DNA of 64,000 bases from Hymenobacter persicinus (GCF_004167665.1 NZ_SEWE01000001.1:1-64000), one strand, 5' to 3'. Shown: positions 26,731-35,097, counted from the first letter of the stretch. Translations and numbers: made by a program. Notes: a model not told the origin generated them from the sequence alone.

Positions 26731-28989
26731 CTAATCCACCTCATTCTTTGTGCCTCCTGCTAAGGTGTTTACATGCAGGGCCAGGGTTTCCTTGACCTGC
26801 TGGCTGACCCGCCGGTAGTTCTCCTGCACCACTGTCGACAACGCGGCAGCGCTGTCTTCTTCACCGGTGCCAAACGTGGCCACAGGGTGCAGCGGAAATC
26901 GCTCCTGGGTTGCGTCGGCCCGGGAGATGACGCCCTGGAAGAAGGTATGCTCGGTTTCCACGGTCTGGCCGATAAACTCGCCCTGCTGCAGGCCGATGGC
27001 GTCCTGCACCCGCACCAGGCTGCGTTCCTGGTAGCTCGTACTCAGGTTGGAGCTGTGGCTGCCATGACTGCCGGCCCCGCCCTGACTCTTGCCGGTGCTG
27101 GTGCTGTGCATCTGCTTGTCCTCGCGGCCCACCAGCTCGGAAATGAACTTGGCCGTATCGAGCGAGTTGACCTTGCCGAAAAACTGGTTGTTGAGGTTAC
27201 TCACCATAACCTTCATCTTTTCAGGCCCATAGGCGTCGGTCATTTGCGCCAGGTCCTGGGTCATGTAGATGGTGGCCACCTTGTTGCTGCGGGCCGTGGC
27301 CGGCAGCAGCTCCAGCCCCGGCACGTACACCGTGGCGGCCTCGTCGAGGAACACGTAGCTGCGGTGCTTGTGCTGCTGGTTCATGAGCTTGATGGCCACT
27401 GTGATGATGCAGCTGACCACCGGCGAGAAGGTTTCCTTCAGCGTGGGGTCGTTACCGATGCAGAGCAGCGCCGGCTGCTGGGGGTCGTTCAGGTTAAGCG
27501 AGAACCCCTCCCCTTTCGCCTCGTCGGGCGTGAGCACCCACACGATTTCCGGGGAGTTGATGCGGTTGAGAATCACCTGCAGCGTGCCCACGACGGCGGC
27601 CACCTGCTTCTCGGCCCGCTGCTCGACGGCCGTCACGATGCTGCGCACCATGCCGGCGCACTCCGGGTCGGTTTCCAGCATCGAGAGCACGTGCTTGAAG
27701 TCCTTGTGGATGGCCGTGGCCACCACGTGGGGGATGGTGCAGTAGCGCGGGAAGTACTTTTTGTAAAACCAGATGATGCCCGTCAGGTAGGCCACCGCGC
27801 TGATGTCGAAGAACTCCATCTTGCGGATGCTGGCCGGGTTTAAGTTGTTGATGATGGCCCGCGAGTATTCCTCGGCAAAGGCCACCACCGGCATGTCCTC
27901 GGCCCGCAACGGGTTCACCCGCTCGCTCCGGGTCAGGTCACGGAAGTTGATGACGTGCAGCACCACCGCCGGCTCGGGCTCCCCATCCGGTAGCAGCCGC
28001 GGCGGAGCCTGGCGGCGCCCGGCCAGTTCCAAGGCCTTCTGCGCCACTTCGGCCAGCACCGGAAACTTGAAGTCGTAGATGAGCCCGGCAAAGTTTTTGG
28101 CCGCCAGCTGCTCGATGAGTGGCTCGCCGATGGAGAAGGTCTTGCCCGCCCCGGCGCCGCCGAGTACCAGCACGCCGCGGTAGGGATTGGGTACGTTCAC
28201 CCAACCGCCCCCTTCCGTGGGCAGGTTGAACCCGTCCGGCGTCTCCAGCTTTTTCCGCTCCACGCTCAGCCCAAACTCCGGACTTTTGGTGGCGGCCCGC
28301 AGCAGCCCTACCACAAAACCGCTGGCCAGCGTCACGGTCACCGCGACGGGGTAGCCCACCCGGATGAAGCCTGGCTGGTAGCTGGCCATGGTGAGCAGCA
28401 CGTAGGCGCTAAGCAGAAACAGCCCCGCGCAGCTGGCCACGACGAAGCGCACGGCCCGAGGCCGCAGCGGATTGCGGCGAGCCGGGCCGCCGGGTTTGCG
28501 CTCGGGTGCCGGCAGCACGAACACCAGCACCCCGGCCGCGAGCAGCACCAGCCCGCGCAGGTATCTACCGGCCGCGTCATAGAATCGGCCGGCCTTGACC
28601 AGCAGTTTGCCTTTGAACCCCTGCCCGGCCGTGGCCACGCGCAACGCGGCGGCCCCTCCCCTACTCACCACTTGGTCGCCGGCCTGGCCCGTGGCCGTGG
28701 CCAACTCGGCGGCCGGCTGGCCCACTACGGGCGCTGCCTGGCGCTGCAGTCGGGCCCGGCGGGCTTCAGCCCGTTGCTGGTTAATAACCACCATTCGAGC
28801 CGCCAGGCGCTGGGCGGGCGTCAGGCTGGGGGTTTGCACGGCGCGGTGCTGGGCCGCCCGGGCTGTCGCTAGTTCCGCCGGGTGCTGTAGCACGTACCAT
28901 TCGCCGGCCAGCAAGGCCAGAAGCAGCAGGCCGATAAGCAAACCGATGGCTTGGGATTGGGCCGCCGGCCGAGGTGGTGAAATTGTCAT
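26731..28989 (-). CDS. VirD4/TraG-type conjugation coupling protein
   Basis: A 752-residue membrane ATPase. Transmembrane segments lie at about 14-29, 145-160, 182-200 and 211-229, then a cytoplasmic AAA+ motor with Walker A GGAGAGKT at 277-284 and Walker B YVFLDEA near 545, followed by TIYMTQDLAQM. It docks the relaxase-DNA complex on the type IV secretion channel and pumps DNA. It lies directly downstream of the relaxase gene on the same strand. The basic Ala/Arg/Gln-rich stretch between the first and second membrane segments (about 40-130) is long for the family and probably periplasmic. Confidence 0.9.
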   Translation of the reverse strand: MTISPPRPAAQSQAIGLLIGLLLLALLAGEWYVLQHPAELATARAAQHRAVQTPSLTPAQRLAARMVVINQQRAEARRARLQRQAAPVVGQPAAELATATGQAGDQVVSRGGAAALRVATAGQGFKGKLLVKAGRFYDAAGRYLRGLVLLAAGVLVFVLPAPERKPGGPARRNPLRPRAVRFVVASCAGLFLLSAYVLLTMASYQPGFIRVGYPVAVTVTLASGFVVGLLRAATKSPEFGLSVERKKLETPDGFNLPTEGGGWVNVPNPYRGVLVLGGAGAGKTFSIGEPLIEQLAAKNFAGLIYDFKFPVLAEVAQKALELAGRRQAPPRLLPDGEPEPAVVLHVINFRDLTRSERVNPLRAEDMPVVAFAEEYSRAIINNLNPASIRKMEFFDISAVAYLTGIIWFYKKYFPRYCTIPHVVATAIHKDFKHVLSMLETDPECAGMVRSIVTAVEQRAEKQVAAVVGTLQVILNRINSPEIVWVLTPDEAKGEGFSLNLNDPQQPALLCIGNDPTLKETFSPVVSCIITVAIKLMNQQHKHRSYVFLDEAATVYVPGLELLPATARSNKVATIYMTQDLAQMTDAYGPEKMKVMVSNLNNQFFGKVNSLDTAKFISELVGREDKQMHSTSTGKSQGGAGSHGSHSSNLSTSYQERSLVRVQDAIGLQQGEFIGQTVETEHTFFQGVISRADATQERFPLHPVATFGTGEEDSAAALSTVVQENYRRVSQQVKETLALHVNTLAGGTKNEVD

Positions 28990-29024
28990 AGGGGATGGGT
29001 AAAGGATTCGATTGCTGGCGGGAC

Positions 29025-30059
29025 TTACATCTCGATGTCGAGCTCTGCGCCGCGGCGCCCGGGCTTCTCGGCCACGTGCTCGGTGCGCTCGTCCTGGGCA
29101 GCTTGGGCGCGGCGTACCAGGTGCTGCACTGCGTGCAAGGCCGTCGCCGCTTGGCGCTGCGGGGCAGCGGCTTGTTCCCGGCCCGTGCTCAGCAGCTGCA
29201 GGGCGTTGTCAATGGGGCGGCCGTCGCGGGCCCGCTCCTCAACCCGGGCCAGCATCCGGTAAAAGGTCTTGTCAAATTCCCGGGCCACGGCAATGCCCTG
29301 CACTTTCCCGGGCACCAAGTGCTGCTCGCGGGGCACCAGCAGGTTGATGCGCGCCACGCGCCCGGCAATCTTCTCCAGCCGGCCCAAGTCGTGGGTGGTG
29401 TCCCGCTGCCGCGTGGCCTTGGGCCGTAGCTTTTCATGCTCCTGCGCCACATAGCCAAACTGCCGCTCGAACTGCCGGCCCGCCGCGGCCTGCCAGCGCA
29501 TCAAATTAAACCGCTGCCGGCGCCCGCCGGGGTTGAGGGTAATCTTCTGCTCCGTGTCGCGGGCGCTCACGATGACATGCACGTGGGCCTGCAGGCCCGC
29601 CCGCTTCTCCCCTACCTTGGCTTTGCCGGCCACGACTTCGGGGTCCGTGCCCCGGTGGGTACGGTCCTGGTGGAGCACGGCGCCCCACACAATGTCCTGT
29701 TGGCTCAGCTGCCGGCCGCCGGGCAGATTAAAGTTCTGCGCGTACTGCTGCATCACCTGCCGGGTGTATGCCCTGAGCTTATCGGGGTCGCTGCCGATGT
29801 GAGCCAGCTCCTGCTCGCTTGGGCTCAGCACCAGGGAGTAGAATTTAGCCTCGCCAGACCGCAGGCCTTTGACGTTGGTGTCGACGGACTGCTGCACCTG
29901 TGCGGCGTTCAACTGGTCCGCGTCGGCGCTAAAAAACGTGGCTGCTTGCCCCTCCCCTACTGCTTCGTGCTGCAGGTACTGGAGCGTCTGCGCGCTGCTA
30001 CCGGTGTTGGTATAGGCGGCTTTACCGTGCGTTTTGGGATTGATTAGCTTGGCGTACAT
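29025..30059 (-). CDS. mobB: Relaxase of the Bacteroidota MobB/DUF5712 type
   Basis: A 344-residue DNA-nicking relaxase. The HxH motif HVHVIVSARD (His159, His161) with an upstream His130 (AVLHQDRTHRG) forms the metal-binding triad, and Tyr residues near the N terminus (KAAYTNTG, TLQYLQ) are candidates for the DNA-linking nucleophile. After about residue 190 the protein is basic and helical. It sits between a BtgA-like accessory gene (60 bases upstream) and the coupling protein (35 bases downstream), the usual order of Bacteroidota mobilisation modules. Its oriT should lie upstream of the accessory gene, at about 30626-30840. Confidence 0.85.
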   Translation of the reverse strand: MYAKLINPKTHGKAAYTNTGSSAQTLQYLQHEAVGEGQAATFFSADADQLNAAQVQQSVDTNVKGLRSGEAKFYSLVLSPSEQELAHIGSDPDKLRAYTRQVMQQYAQNFNLPGGRQLSQQDIVWGAVLHQDRTHRGTDPEVVAGKAKVGEKRAGLQAHVHVIVSARDTEQKITLNPGGRRQRFNLMRWQAAAGRQFERQFGYVAQEHEKLRPKATRQRDTTHDLGRLEKIAGRVARINLLVPREQHLVPGKVQGIAVAREFDKTFYRMLARVEERARDGRPIDNALQLLSTGREQAAAPQRQAATALHAVQHLVRRAQAAQDERTEHVAEKPGRRGAELDIEM

Positions 30060-30118
30060 TCGAGCGAAGACAGGTATTTTCCGAGTATTTTGCAGGTGCT
30101 TTTTCCTCCCTATTGCCC

Positions 30119-30625
30119 TTACTCTGCCGTAGGTTCAACTGGCTTATTACGCTTACCTGGCCCCGCTTTTTGGGCTGCTTCCAACGCTTCTTTTACCTGC
30201 TTTTCTACCGCTTCCTCGTTACGTTGACGTAGCAGCAGCAGGGCCTGCTGCTGCCGTTGCAGCTGCGCCTCGCTGAGCGTTTCCAACTGCGCGTTGAGGT
30301 TGCCCACCAGGATTTCATTCAGCCGCAGCACCCGCTCCAGCGTGATGCGCGTGCGAAGCATCTCCTCCAGCATGGGCGTGAGCAGCGTGCGTTCCTGCTC
30401 CTGCATAAACCCGAATACCCGGTTCCCGAGCTTCTTAATCTGCTGCATGATGAGTTGGCCCTCGCGGGCCTCCGTCTCACGTGGGTCCAGCCCCCGGGTG
30501 GCAAAGTATTCCACGGCCGCGCTGGCGTACACGCCCAGGCTGGCGCCGACCTCCGCCGCAGCCGCTTCGGCTTTCCGGTGGGCGTTGTTGTCCAGGGTGA
30601 CCCGCTTGCGTAGCTCCGTGCTCAT
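30119..30625 (-). CDS. BtgA/BfmA-like mobilisation accessory protein
   Basis: A 168-residue protein. Its first 50 residues resemble a ribbon-helix-helix unit (RKRVTLDNNAHRKAEAAAAE, then VYASAAVEYFATRG). A long helical Gln/Leu/Glu-rich coiled coil at about 60-150 follows. This is the BtgA/BfmA pattern: a DNA-binding partner that helps the relaxase nick oriT and often represses the mob promoter. It is the first gene of the minus-strand mob operon, 60 bases before the relaxase. Confidence 0.75.
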   Translation of the reverse strand: MSTELRKRVTLDNNAHRKAEAAAAEVGASLGVYASAAVEYFATRGLDPRETEAREGQLIMQQIKKLGNRVFGFMQEQERTLLTPMLEEMLRTRITLERVLRLNEILVGNLNAQLETLSEAQLQRQQQALLLLRQRNEEAVEKQVKEALEAAQKAGPGKRNKPVEPTAE

Positions 30626-31030
30626 CGTGTTGCTTCCATTTAGCAGCCTTGTGGGCCATTTTCCATGCTTTGAATCAACTACTTACCTTGCCATGGCCCG
30701 TAAATCAGCTTTGCTGATTTATAAACCACTCAAGACTAAGGCATTAGCCGTTGGATTGGGGTGTTCTTCTTGCTGAGACTATTTTGTGGTTAGCAAAAAG
30801 TTAGTCATAAGCTAGTACGCAGCTTTACACCGCGGTGTTAGCAGTTGGCGCTTTTTTCCCCTACTGCCCTTTAATATCGGTCCCTGCTGGCCGGCGGATT
30901 AGACCGCTGCTTGTGGTTTCGGCAGCTGGCCTCGCCTACTGGTTTGGCGTCAGGCAAGGCTTCTCAGCCTTCGAAATAGCTTTCCAGAGCCAACCAGTGC
31001 GGTTTTCCATCCGGCATCCACTGCCTGTAG
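30626..31030. other. Candidate oriT and mob promoter region
   Basis: The gene-free stretch upstream of the BtgA-like gene. It contains a 9-bp hairpin TAAATCAGC-TTT-GCTGATTTA (30701-30721), a TTAGTCATAAGCTAGTA element (30801-30817) that recurs with one mismatch at 33589-33605 in the replication origin, and the palindrome ACACCGCGGTGT (30827-30838). An oriT is expected next to the first mob gene, and the hairpin is the best candidate. The nick site cannot be placed from sequence alone. Confidence 0.4.
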
Positions 31031-31443
31031 TTCTGCAATTCTGTATTTCTGTTGCAAATGCAAACTAAGCCTCCCAGCAGTAAAGCCACGTCATCAGCAA
31101 CTTTCTGCTTTTCTGTTGTTCTGCATTTCTGTAATTCCGCAAGAATGGCAGCCACCCATGCCCCCTTGTATTTTCTGCTTTTATGCCATTCTGCTTTCCT
31201 GTATTTCTGTTGTTAGAAATACACCACCCGTTGGTGCTGCTTGTGAATTTCCTACTCTGCAACTACACAGTTCTGTAGAACCACCTTTCTGTTAATCTGC
31301 TGTAGTGTTATTATGCGTTTCTGTTTTTCTGTTGTTTTGCATTCATGTTGAAAAGCGTATTAACAGAATTGCTCCTCTGTGTTTCTGTGTAACAACATTT
31401 CTGCTTTTCAGCAAAAGTGGGGTTCTGTTTTTCTGCTTTTCTA
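31031..31443 (+). repeat. Array of 8-bp TTCTGnnn repeats, probable partition site (parS/parC)
   Basis: TTCTG or a one-base variant recurs at exact 8-base steps: 31031, 31039, 31047; 31103, 31111, 31119, 31127, 31135; 31173, 31181, 31189, 31197, 31205; 31255, 31271, 31287, 31295, 31311, 31319, 31327, 31335; 31383, 31399, 31407, 31423, 31431, 31439. All blocks except 31173-31205 share one 8-bp register over more than 400 bp. The array ends next to the parA promoter. Tandem short repeats bound by small ribbon-helix-helix ParB proteins are the classical centromere of type Ib partition systems. Confidence 0.8.
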
Positions 31444-31444
31444 T

Positions 31445-31452
31445 TACTTTTG
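31445..31452 (+). promoter_or_regulatory. -7 promoter element of the par operon
   Basis: TACTTTTG, matching TAnnTTTG, lies immediately after the last 8-bp repeat and 63 bases before the parA start. Binding of the ParB-like protein to the repeats would therefore also cover this promoter and give autoregulation. Confidence 0.55.
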
Positions 31453-31514
31453 GTTTCACGTCCCGCTGGTTCCTGTGACCGGCCGCTACTCACGCCCTCA
31501 ACCCCGCACCAACT

Positions 31515-32282
31515 ATGTCCAAGGTTATCAGTTTTGCTACCCAGAAGGGGGGCTCCGGTAAATCCACCCTGGCCCTCGTGCTGGCCGCCCCGCTGGCCAC
31601 CGAGTACGGCCTGCGCATCGCCGTTCTGGACTGCGACTACCAGCAGAGCATCGTCAAGACCCGCGAACAGGTGGACGCGGCCAACTTCGCCAAGCTGCGC
31701 GAAACCAACCCCGACGCCCAGTACCCCTACGACGTGTACCCCTGGCAGCTGAACCAGATTTTCGACTTCATCGACAACCCCGAGCACAACTACGACCTGA
31801 TTATCATCGACGTGCCGGGCCGTGCTGACGGCGACGACGTGTTCAACGCCCTGACGGCCTGCGACGCGGTGATTGTGCCCCTGGTATCGGATTACCTGGA
31901 CCGGGCCTCCACGGCCGAGTTCATGACCATCCTGGAAGCCATCAAGAAAGCGGCCGACGACGCCCAGATTGACTTTCAGTACTACGGCCTGCCCACAAAG
32001 CGCGTGGCGGGGCAGCGGGAGGAGAAGGAGATGGACGACTACATCGACGGACTGGGCCTCTCGCGCTTCAACTCCTCCCTGGGCCACCGCAAGGCCTACA
32101 CCCGGGCCTCGACGCTCTACAGCCTGCTCAACCCGGCCTGGGCCCGCTACGCCGGCGGCACCAAGGACACCAGCGACGAAATCCGCCGCGTGTGCGAGGA
32201 GCTCATCGAGCGCCTGGGCCTGCCCGACCGCCGCGCCATCGCAGCCGCTTCTGTATCCACCGCTTCAACCTCCGCGAAATAA
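31515..32282 (+). CDS. parA: ParA-family partition ATPase
   Basis: A 255-residue ParA/MinD-type ATPase with no N-terminal DNA-binding domain, hence type Ib. The deviant Walker A KGGSGKST spans residues 11-18, and DLIIIDVPG is the Walker B region near 95-103. It would form ATP-dependent gradients on the nucleoid that move the plasmid. The stop TAA overlaps the ATG of the next gene (TAATG), so the two are coupled. Upstream lies the 8-bp repeat array, the likely centromere. Confidence 0.92.
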   Translation: MSKVISFATQKGGSGKSTLALVLAAPLATEYGLRIAVLDCDYQQSIVKTREQVDAANFAKLRETNPDAQYPYDVYPWQLNQIFDFIDNPEHNYDLIIIDVPGRADGDDVFNALTACDAVIVPLVSDYLDRASTAEFMTILEAIKKAADDAQIDFQYYGLPTKRVAGQREEKEMDDYIDGLGLSRFNSSLGHRKAYTRASTLYSLLNPAWARYAGGTKDTSDEIRRVCEELIERLGLPDRRAIAAASVSTASTSAK

Positions 32283-32761
32283 TGGGCTTCGAGAAACCAC
32301 AAATCACCCCGCGCCGCCGCATTGAAGTGCCCGAAGAAGCCCGCCAGCAGGCCCGGGCCGGAATGGGAGGGGAGGCCACCCGCACGGCCACCGCGCCGCC
32401 CGCACCGGTAGAGCCCATCGCAGCACCGGCCGCGGTAGCGGCTCCGACTCCGACACCCGCGCCCACCCCAGCGGAAGCACCAGCACCTGCCGCCGCTCCA
32501 GCAGCTCCGGCTGCTGCACCCGTACGAGCCTCTACACGTGGCCGGAAGCCCGCCGCGGCAGCTGCACCCGCGCCGGAGGCCGAAGTACCGCTGCACACGG
32601 TCCAAATCGCTAAATCCGTGGTGCAGGAGATTAAGATGAGTCTGCTGCTGGCCACACCGGGCCCGGACACGCCCACGACCATCAAGAACTACCTGGAAGC
32701 TGCTCACCGGCACTACGACGCGCACCTGCGCAAAACCGGCAAGCTGCCGCCGGCGAAGTAG
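32282..32761 (+). CDS. Small ParB-like centromere-binding protein
   Basis: A 159-residue protein; ATG 32282 overlaps the parA stop, and longer upstream starts lie inside parA. It has a basic N terminus (PQITPRRRIEVPEEARQQ), then a low-complexity Ala/Pro/Thr linker at about 30-95. A C-terminal domain follows with HTVQIAKSVVQEIKMSLL, then a Thr-rich turn and TIKNYLEAAHRHYDAHL, compatible with a ribbon-helix-helix fold. Position behind parA, size and the direct-repeat array make it the adaptor that links the partition site to ParA. The fold is inferred. Confidence 0.65.
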   Translation: MGFEKPQITPRRRIEVPEEARQQARAGMGGEATRTATAPPAPVEPIAAPAAVAAPTPTPAPTPAEAPAPAAAPAAPAAAPVRASTRGRKPAAAAAPAPEAEVPLHTVQIAKSVVQEIKMSLLLATPGPDTPTTIKNYLEAAHRHYDAHLRKTGKLPPAK

Positions 32762-32910
32762 CCCTTGCTAGGCTGCAGCAGCTAGAATCGCGCTGAGCGC
32801 CTACTGGGACTTACTGCACTTAGGCATCCACTTACCACAATCAGCCCATGCGTCCGGGTGGGGGAGGGGCTGCCCGATAAACTCTGTCCTTTGGTGAAAA
32901 CACCGAAAGC

Positions 32911-32964
32911 CAAGAACCCTCGCACCTGGCCCCTGACCTTCAGGAGTTGGTGCGAGGGTTCTTG
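32911..32964. terminator. Long hairpin downstream of the par operon
   Basis: A perfect 16-bp inverted repeat CAAGAACCCTCGCACC (32911-32926) and GGTGCGAGGGTTCTTG (32949-32964). The 22-base loop contains a smaller stem (CCTGA/TTCAGG). It ends the par operon 150 bases after its last stop and precedes the origin. There is no poly-T run, so it is either a factor-dependent terminator or a structured element of the replicon such as a single-strand origin. Confidence 0.5.
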
Positions 32965-33031
32965 CGATGCGGCGGAGAATGCCGTCAGCATCCCAACAAT
33001 GCGACTGTAACTAGCTTACAGAGCAGTGTTG

Positions 33032-33160
33032 CTAATCGCCTTTCTTATGCTTGTGAGGCTTTAAATCAGGATGTTTTGGTGCATTTTCCTTCGTAACCCT
33101 CCTTCGTTCGTCGGGTGTACCATCTTGCTTATTTGGTTTTGGTCCAGGTTTGATAGCCAT
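33032..33160 (-). CDS. Small basic hypothetical protein (42 residues)
   Basis: The frame starts MAIKPGPKPNKQDGTPDERR and ends KPHKHKKGD; one fifth of its residues are Lys. It is hydrophilic, Pro-rich and without shadow-frame bias, in a stretch where no other gene competes. It may be a small nucleic-acid-binding or intrinsically disordered protein. No family recognised, and translation is unproven. Confidence 0.4.
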   Translation of the reverse strand: MAIKPGPKPNKQDGTPDERRRVTKENAPKHPDLKPHKHKKGD

Positions 33161-33522
33161 GATGACGAGTGGGGTTTAGGGTTACAGATTGCTTTAAACC
33201 TTACAATAGAAGAATTTTCTCTTTGAAAGGAATAAACCAAAGATAACAACTTTGGGCTTTCTCGTAACGCCTAGCGTGTAGTACCGGCTTTATTGGGCGG
33301 TGGAGAAGGGGAGGGCCTAGCCGCTGTCTAAGTAAAGCAGTAGGGAGGGCTCCATCTCTCACATTTTATAAGCTTCGCTTCCAAAGCTTCTCGCCGGAGC
33401 GAACCGGGCGGTGGGGGCTTGATGGAGGCTAAAAATCCAACTAGACATGTCTGAAAGGCTCAAAACGCCGCTCTGGTAAGGCAAAAGCGTGGGTTTACTG
33501 TCCTTGTGGAGCTGAGGTTTCG
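33161..33522. other. Gene-free stretch with one outlying iteron
   Basis: I see no gene here. TCACATTTTATAAG at 33359-33372 differs by one base from the iteron at 34018-34031 and has the same orientation, so the iteron field of the origin begins here. Confidence 0.45.
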
Positions 33523-33722
33523 CTTATAAAACGTGCTAGTTTGTTCCTCAACAGGCCTGGGCCGCTTATAAAAAGTGGTAATTAGCTATTAGTCAAAAGC
33601 TAGTAAAAAGTTAGCAGTGCTTGCCGGGTGCGTGAAAGAAGGTGAAATGGCTTATAAAAAGTGGTGCAAGGCTTTCAGAATCCCACGGCTCAGTTGCAAC
33701 TGAGGCTACTTATAAAACGTGG
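33523..33722 (+). repeat. Four plus-oriented iterons of the replication origin
   Basis: CTTATAAAA(A/C)GTG(G/C) occurs at 33523-33536, 33565-33578, 33651-33664 and 33709-33722. Spacing is irregular (42, 86 and 58 bases). They are exact or near-exact reverse complements of the iterons at 33954-34053, so the origin has two iteron groups facing each other across about 230 bases. These may act in copy-number control by Rep-mediated pairing. Confidence 0.8.
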
Positions 33723-33737
33723 TTTTAAGTGGCTATT

Positions 33738-33926
33738 ATGAAGATGTTACTTAGAATAGTGCAATCCCTGTGGCTGTTAGGCTCGCCTGCTTTTTTTGTT
33801 GTTTTCTTGTTTGTTCTGGCCCGTGGTTTGAACCACCCCCCTAAAAGCTATTCCGAATGCGTATCAACAACCTTTGTGAGTTTATTTGTTTTTACTTGTC
33901 TATTTGTAGGGTTCATAAGTTCCTGA
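33738..33926 (+). CDS. Small membrane protein inside the origin region
   Basis: A 62-residue frame (ATG 33738; a GTG three codons earlier is possible) with two hydrophobic segments, about residues 8-27 and 42-60, so probably a two-span membrane protein. It lies between the two iteron groups, which is unusual. It could be a real small gene or a chance AT-rich frame. No family recognised. Confidence 0.35.
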   Translation: MKMLLRIVQSLWLLGSPAFFVVFLFVLARGLNHPPKSYSECVSTTFVSLFVFTCLFVGFISS

Positions 33927-34082
33927 TAATCAATAGTATATAATAGTATAAAACCACTTTTTATAAGCGAAAAACCACTTTTTATACCTTTTATTACCAC
34001 GTTTTATAAGCGAACTCTCACGTTTTATAAGTCTAAAGACCACGTTTTATAAGCGAAAAACCACGCCCAACTACCACTGTGG
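33927..34082 (-). repeat. Replication origin: AT-rich segment and phased iterons
   Basis: CCAC(T/G)TTTTATAAG and variants lie at 33954-33967, 33975-33988, 33997-34010, 34018-34031 and 34040-34053, with a partial sixth at 34061. Start-to-start distances are 21, 22, 21, 22 and 21 bases, two helical turns, so Rep molecules would stack on one face. An AT-only stretch (33926-33953) next to the first iteron is the likely unwinding element. CCACTGTGG (34073-34081) is a small palindrome just before the rep promoter. Confidence 0.88.
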
Positions 34083-34102
34083 TTTTTTATCTGCCGGCGG
34101 CT

Positions 34103-34110
34103 TACATTTG
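34103..34110 (+). promoter_or_regulatory. -7 promoter element of rep
   Basis: TACATTTG matches TAnnTTTG and lies 31 bases before the rep start and 50 bases after the last full iteron. Rep bound at the iterons is therefore well placed to repress its own promoter. Confidence 0.55.
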
Positions 34111-34140
34111 CTCTATTCCCGCCGCCTTATGTCCTAGTTT

Positions 34141-35091
34141 ATGAAGCCTGAAGATACCGCCGTTGTACTTATAGACCCGGCCACGGTTCCCGTCGTCCGC
34201 CAGCACAACGCCATCACCCAGGCCCGCTACGACTACACGGCGTGTCAACTGGACATCTTCTTCTACTTACTCTCCCGGCTGCGCCGGGATGATACCCCGG
34301 ACCAGGAATATACCATCTACGTGAAGGATGTGGAGGCCCTGACCGGGCGGCAGTGGAACTACCAGCAGCTGCGCGAAGCCACGGCCGACATGGGCTCGCG
34401 CATGTTTGAGGTGGAGAACGAACGCACCTATCAGCAGCTGTGGATGTTTCAGCGGGTGGAGTACATCAAGGGCAAGGGCTGCCTGCAGATTCAGCTGGCG
34501 GCACCCATCCGGCCCTTTCTGTTCAACCTCAAGGAAAACTTCACCTCCTACCAGCTGCACTCGGCCCTGAAGCTGAGCAGCAAGTACGCCAAGCGCATCT
34601 ACCAGCTGGTAAGCCAGTGGAAGGACAAGACTTCGACACGCACCTACCCGCTGGACGAGTTCAAGCAGATGCTGCACCTGAAGGACCCCAAGGGCAAGGA
34701 GCCGGAGCTGTTTCAGAACATCAGCCAGCTCAAGGCCCGGGTGCTCGACATTGCCGTGCGCCAGGTCAGCGAGCACACCGACCTCAAGATTGACTACGAA
34801 CTGGTCAAAAAGGGCCGGGCTTACGACGCGGTGCGCTTCACCATTGCCCGCCAGCAGCCCCAGCAGCTGCCGATTCCCTTCGAGCAGCCTTCAGAAGATG
34901 CCCGGGCCAACGCGGCCCGGCAAAGCCTGGAAACACTGGGCATCACCCAGCCCCAGCTGGTGGCCACCATCCTGGGTGACCCCAAACACCTGGACCAACT
35001 CTTCAAGTTTACTTATCAGCTCAAAACCGACAAGGTAAAGGCGACGAAGAATCCCGGCGGGCTGTTTTTGAAAATCTGCGGCCTGCGATAA
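34141..35091 (+). CDS. rep: Rep_3-family plasmid replication initiator
   Basis: A 316-residue initiator of the RepB/Rep_3 superfamily with two winged-helix domains. WH1 is at about 20-135 (NAITQARYDYTACQLDIFF, then VKDVEALTG). WH2 is at about 140-250 (KLSSKYAKRIYQLVSQWKD, YPLDEFKQMLHL, LKARVLDIAVRQVSEHT). It binds the iterons upstream (33359-34053) to open the origin. Length and domain order are normal. It is followed after 6 bases by the convergent Xre-type gene. Confidence 0.92.
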   Translation: MKPEDTAVVLIDPATVPVVRQHNAITQARYDYTACQLDIFFYLLSRLRRDDTPDQEYTIYVKDVEALTGRQWNYQQLREATADMGSRMFEVENERTYQQLWMFQRVEYIKGKGCLQIQLAAPIRPFLFNLKENFTSYQLHSALKLSSKYAKRIYQLVSQWKDKTSTRTYPLDEFKQMLHLKDPKGKEPELFQNISQLKARVLDIAVRQVSEHTDLKIDYELVKKGRAYDAVRFTIARQQPQQLPIPFEQPSEDARANAARQSLETLGITQPQLVATILGDPKHLDQLFKFTYQLKTDKVKATKNPGGLFLKICGLR

Positions 35092-35097
35092 TCAGCC

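Noticed and set aside
26773..27843. 356-codon plus-strand frame over the coupling-protein gene
   Set aside because: Antisense shadow; the minus strand encodes Walker A and B motifs.
31031..31443. CRISPR array
   Set aside because: Repeat unit is 8 bp with no spacers and no cas genes; a partition site fits better.
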